Source: CAWJPY01 sp963844865 (GTDB lineage: Bacteria > Acidobacteriota > Thermoanaerobaculia > Thermoanaerobaculales > Sulfomarinibacteraceae). Taken from it: a stretch of 64,000 bases of DNA. The notes under the pieces are model-generated. The model had not been told where the DNA came from. It saw only the letters and a program-made list of their open reading frames with translations, and did no database searches. The position numbers were made by a program, and so were the translations under genes. The stretch spans positions 558,001 to 622,000 of the forward strand of contig CAWJPY010000006.1 in assembly GCA_963844865.1 (NCBI GenBank). The letters run 5' to 3'. This document shows positions 43,217 through 51,910 of this stretch, in pieces. Within the stretch, counting starts at the first letter, position 1. Every line of letters starts with the position of its first letter.

Positions 43217-43963
43217 TCAGGATGATTGCTGGTCGGACTCTTTGAGCCGTTCGCGATACTTTTTGAGCTGTTCTTCCTGTTGATCGATGGCCCCTTGAAC
43301 CCGCTCCAGGGCCCCATCGACTTCGTCCATGGCGGAGTACCCGGGGTAGTTTTCCTTGAGGTATTGAAGCCGCCACAACGCCCCGCGCCACATCTTGTTT
43401 TTCAGGTAAAAGGATGCCACCTGCCACTCGTGTTGCGCCAGCAGTTCACGGAGCTCGGAGATCTTCTTTTCAGCCTCCGGCGAGTACTTCGAGTTGGGAT
43501 ACAGGTTGACCAACTGCTGATACGCATCGAGCGCATCGTGGAGCGCCGAGAGATCGCGATCGGGGTGGAGCTTCTTTTTACTGTAAGTGTCGCCGATCAT
43601 CAGCAGGGCGTAGTCGCGGTCCGGATCGTTGGGGTAACGGTTGGCAAAGTCCTGGTACCGTAACCGCGCCTCGGTGAGGCTCGCGGTGTTGCGGCGATTT
43701 GCGTACGTATCGGCGACTCGAAGAGCCGCCTTGTGACCGAGCGGATCGTTTGGAAAACTGTCGTAAACGAACGAGAAGAGCTTCCTGGCTTCCTCGTAAT
43801 CTCGCTTCTCATACAGGTCCTGGGCTCGGGAATAGATGGTCTCCTTGTCCAGATTGGCGAGCTCCGCCAAAACCTTGTCTTCCGGCCGCGCATGGCCGCA
43901 GCCGGTCACAAATAATGTGATCCAGGTCATCAGAAGCAGTCCGTGCACCAGGTAGTTCTTCAC
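43217..43963 (-). CDS. bamD: outer membrane assembly lipoprotein BamD
   Basis: 248 aa. Lipoprotein signal with lipobox VTGC at ~18-21 (GLLLMTWITLFVTGCG), then five TPR-like repeats (AQDLYEKRDYEEARKLFSFV, YQQLVNLYPNSKYSPEAEKK) and a helical C-terminus. It is the essential BAM-complex scaffold for beta-barrel insertion. Base composition is clearly lower in G+C than the genes on both sides. Starts GTG, overlapping the rpe stop as GTGA. Confidence 0.88.
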   Translation of the reverse strand: MKNYLVHGLLLMTWITLFVTGCGHARPEDKVLAELANLDKETIYSRAQDLYEKRDYEEARKLFSFVYDSFPNDPLGHKAALRVADTYANRRNTASLTEARLRYQDFANRYPNDPDRDYALLMIGDTYSKKKLHPDRDLSALHDALDAYQQLVNLYPNSKYSPEAEKKISELRELLAQHEWQVASFYLKNKMWRGALWRLQYLKENYPGYSAMDEVDGALERVQGAIDQQEEQLKKYRERLKESDQQSS

Positions 43964-44625
43964 CGTGTGCTGTCCTCCTCGGCGCTGATTCTCAGCTCGG
44001 CGATCGCCCGCTCCCGATCGGACCGCCCGAACACGGCGCTGCCCGCGATCAAGGTGGTGGCGCCTGCAGCGGCGAGGCGGCCCGCGTTGCCTGCCTCGAC
44101 GCCTCCGTCCACGGCGATGTCGATGCCGTCCGCTCCCACCATCTGTCTCAACCGGTGGACCTTGGGCAAGGTCTCCGGGATGAACTGCTGACCGCCGAAG
44201 CCGGGATTCACGGTCATCACGAGCACCCAGTCGGTCCAGGCCAGGGCCTCACTGAGGAGACTCAGGGACGTGGCCGGGTTGATGGCGATTCCCGCTTCCA
44301 TCCCCCGGTCACGGATGGTGCCCAGGGTGCGCTGGAGGTGGACGCCGCTTTCGACGTGGACCGCGACTCGTTGCACGCCCGCGTCGGCGAGAGGTCCGAC
44401 CAGGGGATCGGGGTCGGTGACCATCAGGTGGGCGTCGAGAGGGATGGTGGAGTGGCGGGAGATGCTCGCCACCACGGGTGGACCGAAGGTCAGATTGGGA
44501 ACGAAATGACCGTCCATGATGTCGAGGTGCAGGCGGTCGGCGCCTGCTCTCTCGACCTCGGCGATCTCCTGAGCCAGCCTGGCGAAGTCGGCGGAGAGGA
44601 GCGACGGTGCGACGCGGACGGTCAT
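43960..44625 (-). CDS. rpe: ribulose-phosphate 3-epimerase
   Basis: 221 aa, normal length. Interconverts ribulose-5-phosphate and xylulose-5-phosphate in the pentose phosphate pathway. TIM barrel with APSLLSADFARL, LHLDIMDGHFVPNLTFGP (metal His/Asp), LDAHLMV, MTVNPGFGGQQF and IAVDGGV. ATG at 44625 overlaps the PASTA gene stop (ATGA). It lies in the envelope operon between a PASTA protein and bamD, an unusual place for a sugar-phosphate enzyme though rpe does follow PASTA kinase genes in Firmicutes. Confidence 0.94.
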   Translation of the reverse strand: MTVRVAPSLLSADFARLAQEIAEVERAGADRLHLDIMDGHFVPNLTFGPPVVASISRHSTIPLDAHLMVTDPDPLVGPLADAGVQRVAVHVESGVHLQRTLGTIRDRGMEAGIAINPATSLSLLSEALAWTDWVLVMTVNPGFGGQQFIPETLPKVHRLRQMVGADGIDIAVDGGVEAGNAGRLAAAGATTLIAGSAVFGRSDRERAIAELRISAEEDSTR

Positions 44626-45323
44626 CGGCTGATCCAGATGGTCACGATGTCTCCTCGGGAGAGAGGGGAGCCCGCGGGGGGGTACTGCCGGAGCACCAGA
44701 TTGCGGGGCAGGCCGGGGTAGGCGACGTCGTGCACCTGCCCCAACCGCAGCTGATGATCCCGGCAGAAACGACGTACCTGCTCCTTGCTCTCCGACAGCA
44801 GAGAAGGCATCACCCACAGGGCCTGCCGGGGGGTGACGTTCACCAGAAGGTCGATCACCGTTCCCGGCGCGACCTCGGATCCGATGGGCGGATCGGTGGC
44901 GAGCACCTGGTCAGCCTGGGCCTGGCCGTTCACCTCGTCGTGTCGGCCCGGGACCAGCGACGCCTGCTCGAGCCCGCGCACAGCGCCCTGGAGAGATTCG
45001 CCGCGCACGTCGGGGACGAGGACCCTCTCGCTGCCGAGGCTGAGGCGTACCGTCACCGAGGAGCCCCCCTTGATGTGGAACCCCGGCGGAGGCTCCTGCT
45101 CGGCGACGCTGCCCACGGGCACGGTGGCGGAGAAGGCGCCCGGCTCCTCGGCGACCACCGACACGCCGAGGTCGTGACCGATGCGTTGCGCCTGCTCGAG
45201 GGTCTCTCCGCGCAGGTCAGGGACCGCCAACGTTCCGCGGTGAACGGTGTGCACGAAGGCGAACCAGAATACGACCGAGGCGACGACCACAAACGCCAAG
45301 AACGCCAGGACCCGGGCCACCAT
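44622..45323 (-). CDS. PASTA-domain membrane protein
   Basis: 233 aa. One N-terminal membrane span at ~8-28 (FLAFVVVASVVFWFAFVHTV) followed by three extracytoplasmic PASTA domains (VPDLRGETLEQAQRIGHDLG; VPDVRGESLQGAVRGLEQAS; MPSLLSESKEQVRRF). PASTA repeats bind muropeptides or beta-lactam-like ligands. There is no kinase domain here, unlike PknB/PrkC. The ATG at 45323 is used; an in-frame GTG lies at 45332. It may act as a cell-wall sensor or scaffold in the uppS-cdsA-rseP operon. Confidence 0.85.
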   Translation of the reverse strand: MVARVLAFLAFVVVASVVFWFAFVHTVHRGTLAVPDLRGETLEQAQRIGHDLGVSVVAEEPGAFSATVPVGSVAEQEPPPGFHIKGGSSVTVRLSLGSERVLVPDVRGESLQGAVRGLEQASLVPGRHDEVNGQAQADQVLATDPPIGSEVAPGTVIDLLVNVTPRQALWVMPSLLSESKEQVRRFCRDHQLRLGQVHDVAYPGLPRNLVLRQYPPAGSPLSRGDIVTIWISR

Positions 45324-45351
45324 CGGCGTCACTCTACCACGCCGCCGACGG

Positions 45352-46680
45352 TCAGCCCCGGTTGATGAGCCGGTAGATGTTCTCCGGCAGGACCTTGATG
45401 ACGTCGTTGAAGAGGACGACCACCATGAGCACGATCAGGAGGTAGAACCCGACCTCCAGGATGCGCTCCTTCACCTTGATGGGAAGGTCCCGACGAATGG
45501 TGGACTCGAAGCCGATGATGGCGAGGTGGCCGCCGTCGAGCACCGGGATCGGCAGCAGGTTGAGAATGCCGAGCTGGAGCGAGATCAGACCCATGAACCA
45601 GAGCAGGGTGTCAAAGCCGCTCCGGGCCGCGTCCCCGGACATCCGGGCGATGTCGATGGGGCCGGAGACCTGGCGGATGGAAGCCTTGCGGGTGATGAGC
45701 TTGCCGAGCACGCCGAAGGTCTCGCGGGTCATGCGCAGGCTGTCTCTGGCACCGGCGGTCACGGCCGCCAGGGGAGCCATCCGGACCCTCCTGGTCGGAA
45801 ACGCGAGGGCGATGCCGATCTTGCCCTCACCCCCTTGATCGTCGGGAACCACCTTGAGGTGGAGGGCCTTGCCGTCGCGCAGCACGCCGAGGGTGATCTC
45901 CTGGTCGGGATGGGGGGAGATCAGCCGGATGAGGTCCCAGAACTGGTGGACCGGTTGCCCGTTCACGGTCGTGATGCGGTCCCCCTTGCGGAGGCCCGCG
46001 CGCTGCGCCGGGGAGCCGGGCACCATCTTCTCGATCACCGGTTGGAGGGGGGGGTAGACCCCGGCGTAGCCGAACTCGTACCGAGTGACCTTCTCGGGTG
46101 TGACGGTGACGTGGAGGGTCTCCCCATCGCGCCGGAGGGTGACGGGAATGGGGCGACCGCCGGCGGTAAGGAACGCGGTGTCGAGGTCCCGCCAGCTTTC
46201 GATGGGGGTGCCCGCCACGGAGCGGATCACGTCGTCGGTCTCGATCCCGGCGGACGCGGCGGGGGAGCTGGGGTCCACCCAGCCGACCTTCGGCGGCTCG
46301 GACAGATAGGCGGGACGAGGAACGCCTGCCATAAACGCGATCCCGAGGAAGACCACCGCGAACACCAGGTTGGTGGTGGGGCCGGCGAGCAGGATGAGGC
46401 CTCTCTTCCACCGCGGTAGCAGCGTCTGGTCCTGGTCCCCGGACCCGACCACGGTGGACTCGTCCGGCCCGAGACCGACCACGCGCACGTACCCTCCGAG
46501 AGGGATCAACGACACTCGATAGTCGGTCCCGCCCTTCTCGAAGCCCCACAGGCGCTTTCCGAAGCCGATGGAGAACACCTCCACCGGGGCCTTCAAGGCC
46601 CGTGCGGCGAGGAAGTGACCGGACTCGTGCAGGATGACCAGCACCCCGAGGACGAAGATGAACGCTACAAGACTCACCAT
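45352..46680 (-). CDS. rseP: site-2 protease RseP
   Basis: 442 aa, intramembrane zinc metalloprotease that cuts anti-sigma factors. HESGH near residue 18 (zinc site in the first span), PLGGYV, two PDZ segments (VDPSSPAASAGIETDDVIRS; VPGSPAQRAGLRKGDRITTV) and, in the third span, NLLPIPVLDGGHL (third ligand). It follows cdsA, as in many bacteria, but the usual dxr gene is not between them. Start taken as ATG at 46680; GTG at 46683 adds one residue. Confidence 0.93.
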   Translation of the reverse strand: MVSLVAFIFVLGVLVILHESGHFLAARALKAPVEVFSIGFGKRLWGFEKGGTDYRVSLIPLGGYVRVVGLGPDESTVVGSGDQDQTLLPRWKRGLILLAGPTTNLVFAVVFLGIAFMAGVPRPAYLSEPPKVGWVDPSSPAASAGIETDDVIRSVAGTPIESWRDLDTAFLTAGGRPIPVTLRRDGETLHVTVTPEKVTRYEFGYAGVYPPLQPVIEKMVPGSPAQRAGLRKGDRITTVNGQPVHQFWDLIRLISPHPDQEITLGVLRDGKALHLKVVPDDQGGEGKIGIALAFPTRRVRMAPLAAVTAGARDSLRMTRETFGVLGKLITRKASIRQVSGPIDIARMSGDAARSGFDTLLWFMGLISLQLGILNLLPIPVLDGGHLAIIGFESTIRRDLPIKVKERILEVGFYLLIVLMVVVLFNDVIKVLPENIYRLINRG

Positions 46681-46738
46681 CACTGGTTCGAACCCCCGCC
46701 CGTGAAGGCAGCATTCCCCGGTCGGCGCGGGTGCGGCC

Positions 46739-47551
46739 TCATCGCATCAGCCCAGCCGACAACAGGTAGCCGAGCACCCAGGGCGCAGCGTAGAAGAGAC
46801 TGTCGGTACGGTCGAGCATGCCCCCGTGACCGGGGATCAGGGAGGAGGAGTCCTTGACCTGGGTGTCGCGCTTGAACTGAGACTCCACCAGGTCCCCGAC
46901 GGGCACGACCGCCATCAGGATGGCCGCCACCGCCGCCACGTGCGGCCAGGGAAGAGCGACGCCGAAAAGGACGTTCAACAGGGCTGCCCCGCCGGCCGTG
47001 GCGAGCACGCCGCCGGCCAGGCCTTCCCACGTCTTGTTGGGGCTGACGCGGGGCGACATGCGGTGGCGTCCGAACTGCTTGCCGACGTAATACGCTCCGC
47101 TGTCACCGATCCAGATGGTGCCAAGGTAGAAGAGGACGAAACGCGCGTTGTCCAGCTCGGAGGGGCGCAGCCGCAGCCAGCCGAGCGAGGCCGCCGCGAC
47201 ACCCAGGAAGAGGACCGCGAAACAGGCCACCGCCACACCGGTGAGTCTCCCCTCGGGGCCGCTCCGGCGGGCGAGATGGGCGGTCGGCACCACCATGAGG
47301 GTGGCGGTCGCCGCGATGGTCAGCCCCGCCGTTCCGAATACCCAGGCCGCAGCCATGACACCGGCGAGCGCCGCCAGAGGCAGCCCTCGTCCGCAGGGGA
47401 TGCCGCGACCACGAGCCATTCTGAGCAGCTCGTCGCCGGCGATGACGGAGGCCGCTGCCACGACGGCCAAGAAGGCCCACGCGGGGAGCCAGACCACGAC
47501 CACCACCACGATCGGCAGCGCCGCGATGGCGAACAGCTCACGTGTTGGCAA
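46739..47551 (-). CDS. cdsA: phosphatidate cytidylyltransferase
   Basis: 270 aa, seven to eight membrane spans. Makes CDP-diacylglycerol for phospholipids. C-terminal signature region: MSPRVSPNKTWEGLAGG, VVPVGDLVESQFKRDTQVKD and LIPGHGGMLDRTDSLFYAAP. Start is TTG at 47551 with GGGGGA 5 nt upstream; it overlaps uppS by 14 bp, as expected for coupled uppS-cdsA. Other start codons would remove the first span. Confidence 0.93.
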   Translation of the reverse strand: MPTRELFAIAALPIVVVVVVWLPAWAFLAVVAAASVIAGDELLRMARGRGIPCGRGLPLAALAGVMAAAWVFGTAGLTIAATATLMVVPTAHLARRSGPEGRLTGVAVACFAVLFLGVAAASLGWLRLRPSELDNARFVLFYLGTIWIGDSGAYYVGKQFGRHRMSPRVSPNKTWEGLAGGVLATAGGAALLNVLFGVALPWPHVAAVAAILMAVVPVGDLVESQFKRDTQVKDSSSLIPGHGGMLDRTDSLFYAAPWVLGYLLSAGLMR

Positions 47552-48356
47552 TCGAGTCCCCCGCGGCGGTGAACATGTTTCCGCTCGGCGACAGACCGCC
47601 GAAGCGTCGCTCTCGCCGCTGGTACTCGAGGAGCGCCTGCACCAGCTCCTTGGTGCCGAAGTCAGGCCACAGCACGGGGCTGAAGTAGATCTCCGAGTAG
47701 GCGAGCTGCCAGAGAAGGAAGTTGGAGACGCGCTGCTCGCCGGAGGTCCGGATCACGAGATCCGGATCCGGGAGGCCGCCGGTCTCCAGGTGAGCGTCCA
47801 CCCATCGCTCGTCGACGGCGGATGGATCGAGCGCTCCTTCAGCGGCCGTGGCGGCGGCGTGCCGGACCACCTGGGTCAGCTCCTGGCGTCCGGAGTAGTT
47901 GAGCGCGATCTGGACCACGGCACGGGTGCATCCGGAGGTCGCCTCGACGGCACGCTGCAGCTCCCGTTGTACAGATGGATCCAGCTGGTCGATGCGACCG
48001 ATGGGACGGAAACGGAGATCGTTGTTGAGAAAGGTCTTCAGCTCCCTCTTGATGTACTCCTTGAGGAGGCCCATGAGGGTCAGCACCTCGTGTCGGGGGC
48101 GTTTCCAGTTCTCGGTGGAGAACGCATACAACGTGATCACGCCGATGCCGAGACGGACCGCGGTTTCGACCGTTTCCCGTACCGCACGGATTCCGGCGCG
48201 GTGGCCTTCGACACGAGGCAGATGGCGGGCTCGCGCCCACCGTCCATTGCCGTCCATGATGATGGCGATGTGCCGCGGCAGCCGGTCAAGGTCGAGCTGA
48301 TCGAGCAGCTCCCGCTCGGTGGTGCCGGGGGCCGCGATCTCGTCAAGAGCGTGCAT
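47538..48356 (-). CDS. uppS: undecaprenyl diphosphate synthase
   Basis: 272 aa. Makes the C55 lipid carrier for peptidoglycan. IAIIMDGNGRWARARHLPRV (metal Asp), ALNYSGRQEL and DLVIRTSGEQRVSNFLLWQL are the conserved regions; the C-terminal tail of ~25 residues is longer than most. The start is the ATG at 48356, four bases after a run of ten G on the coding strand, which also overlaps the ribosome-binding region. Confidence 0.94.
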   Translation of the reverse strand: MHALDEIAAPGTTERELLDQLDLDRLPRHIAIIMDGNGRWARARHLPRVEGHRAGIRAVRETVETAVRLGIGVITLYAFSTENWKRPRHEVLTLMGLLKEYIKRELKTFLNNDLRFRPIGRIDQLDPSVQRELQRAVEATSGCTRAVVQIALNYSGRQELTQVVRHAAATAAEGALDPSAVDERWVDAHLETGGLPDPDLVIRTSGEQRVSNFLLWQLAYSEIYFSPVLWPDFGTKELVQALLEYQRRERRFGGLSPSGNMFTAAGDSIANT

Positions 48357-48359
48357 TCT

Positions 48360-48374
48360 CCCCCCCCCCGGGGG
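48360..48374. repeat. G10 homopolymer tract upstream of uppS
   Basis: Ten C on the plus strand (48360-48369), so ten G on the coding strand ending four nt before the uppS ATG, flanked by five G (48370-48374). It covers the ribosome-binding region, so slippage there could change translation. Sequencing error in a long homopolymer is also possible. Confidence 0.5.
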
Positions 48375-48414
48375 ACTGGGAGTCTACCACAGGGACCTTC
48401 GTGGGGCCGAGGTC

Positions 48415-49167
48415 TCAGGCGTCGGTCCTTGGTGGTGGGCGGTACCAGACGCGCTCCAGGGTCAGCCCGCCGGGTGGAGCCGTGGGCAGAGGGGCACCGG
48501 GCCGAGGATCCCGCAGCAGCCCGCCGAAGCCGGGGACGTTCAGGCGCCCTCGCCCCACCTCCAGAAGGGCCCCCACCATCCGTCGCACCTGGTAGCGCAG
48601 GAAGCCGTCGCCGATGAAGTTGAGGTCGAGCCCGTCGCGGTGCCAGCGCAGCCACACCTTGAACAAGGTACGTCGCGTGGACGCGACCGCCGCCTCCGGG
48701 ACCGTGAACGATGCCACGTCGTGGGATCCTGGAAGCAGCTCGAGCGCACGGGCGAGCGCCGCCGGATCGGTGATGGCCGGGGTGATGGCGCGCCGCAGGC
48801 CGTGCCACGGCAGAGAAGGCTCCCGGAAGCCGAGGCGGTAGGTGTACAGCTTGGCCCGCGCGCTGCGGCGCGCATGAAACGTGGCTGGAACCGGCCGCGC
48901 GTTCCGGACGCGGATCTCCCTGGGGAGCCGTCGGTTCAAGCCGTCGCGGAGGCTGGTGGCGGGGATGGGAGCCGGGAGGTCAACGTGGGCGACCTGGCCC
49001 GCGGCATGCACCCCCGCATCGGTGCGCCCGGCCCCGATGATGGGCAGTCCCGGAGCCTTGGTCATCACCTCCAGCGCTCGCTCCAGCTCGCCCTGAACGG
49101 TCCGTCCCTGGAGTTGGCGTTGCCAGCCCAGAAAGGGATCGCCCAGGTAGGCGACGGTGAGCTTCAT
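48415..49167 (-). CDS. truA: tRNA pseudouridine synthase TruA
   Basis: 250 aa. Makes pseudouridine at tRNA positions 38-40. Catalytic Asp in GAGRTDAGVHAAGQVAH near residue 50; RYQVRRMVGALLEVGRG and YTYRLGF match the family. The ATG at 49167 (MKLTVAYLGDPF) fits the family start. Last gene before the divergent hypothetical gene, 62 bp away. It leads into the uppS operon with a 58-bp gap. Confidence 0.93.
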   Translation of the reverse strand: MKLTVAYLGDPFLGWQRQLQGRTVQGELERALEVMTKAPGLPIIGAGRTDAGVHAAGQVAHVDLPAPIPATSLRDGLNRRLPREIRVRNARPVPATFHARRSARAKLYTYRLGFREPSLPWHGLRRAITPAITDPAALARALELLPGSHDVASFTVPEAAVASTRRTLFKVWLRWHRDGLDLNFIGDGFLRYQVRRMVGALLEVGRGRLNVPGFGGLLRDPRPGAPLPTAPPGGLTLERVWYRPPPRTDA

Positions 49168-49229
49168 GCGTACGACCACTCAGGGTATCCTCGCACGGGT
49201 GGCTCGACGGGGGAAGGTGGGGTACTGAG

Positions 49230-50258
49230 ATGCTGAGCAACGTGCTGCTGGCCGCGGTGCTGCCGCTGGCTGGTGTGGCGGCCCTGGGGGACGGAGAGGT
49301 CGTTTCCTACTTCCCGGGCTCGTACTACGACAGCGTGGGGAGGGCGACGCTGGAACGTGTGGTCATGGAGTCCTGGCCGTCGCCGTCGGCTCTCCTGACC
49401 CTGTGGCGTGGGGACGACCTCTCCGAGGAGGAACGGGTGACCATCCTGCTGGGAGGCGCGGCCTTCCACGATCCCCAGCTCCTGGTCCTCTACGAGGAGG
49501 CGATTCACTCCGACTCCCCCCGGCTCCGTATGGCCGCCGCCTACGGCTACCGGGATCTCCTGGCTGACGCCAGGCCATCCGTCGCGGGCGGAGTCGCGGT
49601 GGATGCGGCTCGCCTCCTGGCGTCGGAGATGCACGCGCTGGAGAGGACGTTGCGCTACCGGCCGCTGATCGACATCTGGGCAGAGACGCTGCTCAATGCC
49701 GAAGGAGGGGGGCTCCCAGGCTATCGAGGTGTCATCTTGGATCGACACCCAGCCGTCGCCATCCGCGCCATCGAACGGCTCATGGGGCCACCGGATCTGG
49801 ACCTCCTCGTCACCACCTATCGGCTCTCCAGCGATCGTCAACATCGCCTCTCCCTCCTCAAGCTCATCGAAGGCATGACCCTGAGCAACTTCGTGGTCAA
49901 GCCGAAGGGGGCGCGCGCCGCATGGTCCCCGGACGCCATATACGACCGTGCCCTCCAGCGCCTCGACTCCGCGATCGTCCACTGGCGGCGGCATGGCTGT
50001 CGGGTCGACTTCGAGACGGTGGTGGCATCCAACCTGGCCCGCATGGGGGCGGCTGGAGTGCGCCCCCTCGGGCCCGAGGCCTGCGGGGTGTGGTTGAGGG
50101 TGCTCGAGAAGGGGGCGCCGGAGTGGTCCGGCTTGGCATCGCGCCGCCTGTACGCGTGCGGCGGCCCCTGGGTCGGGATCTCGACTCTCGAGGCGGAGTC
50201 ACCGACGGCTCAGCAGAATCGGAGGTACCTCGTGAGCTGGTACCGAGGCGGACGGTGA
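49230..50258 (+). CDS. hypothetical protein, helical, possible signal sequence
   Basis: 342 aa, no recognised family. The N-terminal segment LLAAVLPLAGVAALG is a weak signal sequence. The rest is predicted mostly helical, with HEAT-like spacing (EERVTILLGGAAFHDPQLLV, RLRMAAAYGYRDLLA) but no firm repeat match. Cys occur at ~266, ~286 and ~310. Divergent from truA; the cyclase gene starts 62 bp after it, so cotranscription is possible. Confidence 0.6.
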   Translation: MLSNVLLAAVLPLAGVAALGDGEVVSYFPGSYYDSVGRATLERVVMESWPSPSALLTLWRGDDLSEEERVTILLGGAAFHDPQLLVLYEEAIHSDSPRLRMAAAYGYRDLLADARPSVAGGVAVDAARLLASEMHALERTLRYRPLIDIWAETLLNAEGGGLPGYRGVILDRHPAVAIRAIERLMGPPDLDLLVTTYRLSSDRQHRLSLLKLIEGMTLSNFVVKPKGARAAWSPDAIYDRALQRLDSAIVHWRRHGCRVDFETVVASNLARMGAAGVRPLGPEACGVWLRVLEKGAPEWSGLASRRLYACGGPWVGISTLEAESPTAQQNRRYLVSWYRGGR

Positions 50259-50320
50259 CCATCGCTCCGGACGTCCCGGGCCGTCCGCGGAAGCTGGGGA
50301 CCGGGTACAATGAGGTACCG

Positions 50321-51910
50321 ATGCTCGAGCTGGTGTACGACGGTGGGGGGGTGACCCGGCGCGTCCCTGTCCGCGCTGGTTTGACGGTCGGCCGCTCCAG
50401 CGACAACGACGTCGTCCTCAAGGACTTCTCGGTCTCGCGCCACCATGCCCGGGTAGACGAAGCAGGAGGAGAGCTGTGCATCGTCGACCTGGGCTCCACC
50501 AACGGCGTCAAGGTCGATGATGCCGTCGTGGAGTCGGCCGTGCTGACGGCCGGTGCCCGCCTGGCCATCGGCAGCTTCGTGATGACCGTGGAGGAGGCTG
50601 GTGGCGATGCGGGGGGGTTGTCGTCAGCGACCTATCTGCGCCCCCTCGCCGAGTTCAACCAGGACTACGGCCTGGAGGGAGAGCATCCCACGGCGGCCTC
50701 GGCGAGCGCCGGTGGGCGGGCGCGGGTGTTCGAAATGCTGGCCCAGGTGGCGAAGACCCTGATCCAGGTCGGGGACCTGGAGCCGGTGCTGGCCAAAGTC
50801 ATGGACGTGGTCTTCGAGCACCTCTTGGTGGATCGTGCCTTCATCCTCCTGTTCGACGACGAACGGACGCCGCGCCTCGAGCTCTACCGTGCCCGCGACA
50901 CCGATGGCCAGGACACACCCGAGGTGCCGATCTCCAGGACCATCGTCGACATGGTCGCCCATCAGGAGGTCGCGCTCTTGACCCACGACGCTCAGGCCGA
51001 TGAACGTTTCGAGGCGGGCCAGAGCATCCGCATCCACCAGATCAGGTCCGCCATGTGCGCTCCCTTGTGGCTCCGGGATCGGGTGATCGGCGTGGTCTAC
51101 GTGGACTCCCCCCTGCACGTGGGTTCGTTCTCGGCGACCGATCTGGATCTCCTGACGGCGCTCGCCAACTATGCAGCGGTGGCCATCGAGCGGGCCCGCC
51201 TGAATGAGCGCATCCGCAACGAGCGCATCGTGCGCGACCGGCTGGAGCGCTACCACTCGCCCGCCGTGATCGAGGCGGTGCTGGCCCGTCCCGAGCGAGA
51301 GGACGCCGCCGTCACCGCCAGCGAGACATCCATCCTGTTCGTTGACATCGTGGCGTTCACTCCCCGCTGCGAGAGCCTTCCCCCAGAGGAGGTGGCTGCC
51401 TTCCTCAATCAGTTCTTCTCCCTGGCGGCGGATGCGGTGTTCGAGTTCGGGGGCACCCTCGACAAGTTCATCGGGGATGCGGTGATGGCCTTCTTCGGCG
51501 CCCCATTGCCTCAGGCCGACCATGCGGAGCGGGCTGTGCGCAGCGCCCTGAGCCTGCTGCGGCGCCTGGAACGGTGGAACGAGGCACGGCGCCGGGAGGG
51601 CTTGGACGAGGTGAGGGTGCGGACCGCGATCCACTCGGGCCCGGTGGTCGTGGGCGACATCGGATCGGAGACCAGGGTGGACTACACCGTGCTCGGCAAC
51701 ACCGTCAACGTGGCCGCGCGGCTCCAGGAGTACGCCGCCGAACCGGGGCAGATCGTGATCGGCGAGACCACCCATGACGCAGTGTCCGACCTGTTTGCCA
51801 CGATCCCTCTCGGCGAGGTCCAGCTCAAGGGGTTGACCCGCAAGATCGCCGTCTACCGGGTCTGCCAGGACCCAGAGGACGGGATCGCCACAGCCGCGGG
51901 CGGTGCCTGA
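50321..51910 (+). CDS. FHA-GAF-adenylate cyclase
   Basis: 529 aa. FHA at ~1-95 (LTVGRSSDNDVVLKDFSVSR, then GSTNGVKVDD; binds phosphothreonine), GAF at ~140-290 (DRAFILLFDDE, APLWLRDRVIGVVYVDS), and a C-terminal class III cyclase at ~335-520. Cyclase residues are intact: ILFVDIVAFT and GDAVMAFFG (metal Asp), LDKFIGD (Lys) with VDYTVLG (Asp), giving an adenine-type Lys/Asp pair, then NTVNVAARLQ (transition state). It makes cAMP in response to a bound ligand and to phosphoprotein, perhaps from the Ser/Thr kinase at 6.8 kb. The ATG at 50321 is chosen for the FHA start. Confidence 0.88.
   Translation: MLELVYDGGGVTRRVPVRAGLTVGRSSDNDVVLKDFSVSRHHARVDEAGGELCIVDLGSTNGVKVDDAVVESAVLTAGARLAIGSFVMTVEEAGGDAGGLSSATYLRPLAEFNQDYGLEGEHPTAASASAGGRARVFEMLAQVAKTLIQVGDLEPVLAKVMDVVFEHLLVDRAFILLFDDERTPRLELYRARDTDGQDTPEVPISRTIVDMVAHQEVALLTHDAQADERFEAGQSIRIHQIRSAMCAPLWLRDRVIGVVYVDSPLHVGSFSATDLDLLTALANYAAVAIERARLNERIRNERIVRDRLERYHSPAVIEAVLARPEREDAAVTASETSILFVDIVAFTPRCESLPPEEVAAFLNQFFSLAADAVFEFGGTLDKFIGDAVMAFFGAPLPQADHAERAVRSALSLLRRLERWNEARRREGLDEVRVRTAIHSGPVVVGDIGSETRVDYTVLGNTVNVAARLQEYAAEPGQIVIGETTHDAVSDLFATIPLGEVQLKGLTRKIAVYRVCQDPEDGIATAAGGA

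Noticed and set aside
50306..50311. TACAAT -10-like hexamer just before the cyclase start
   Set aside because: No -35 at the right distance, and the start codon would be almost at the transcript 5' end.
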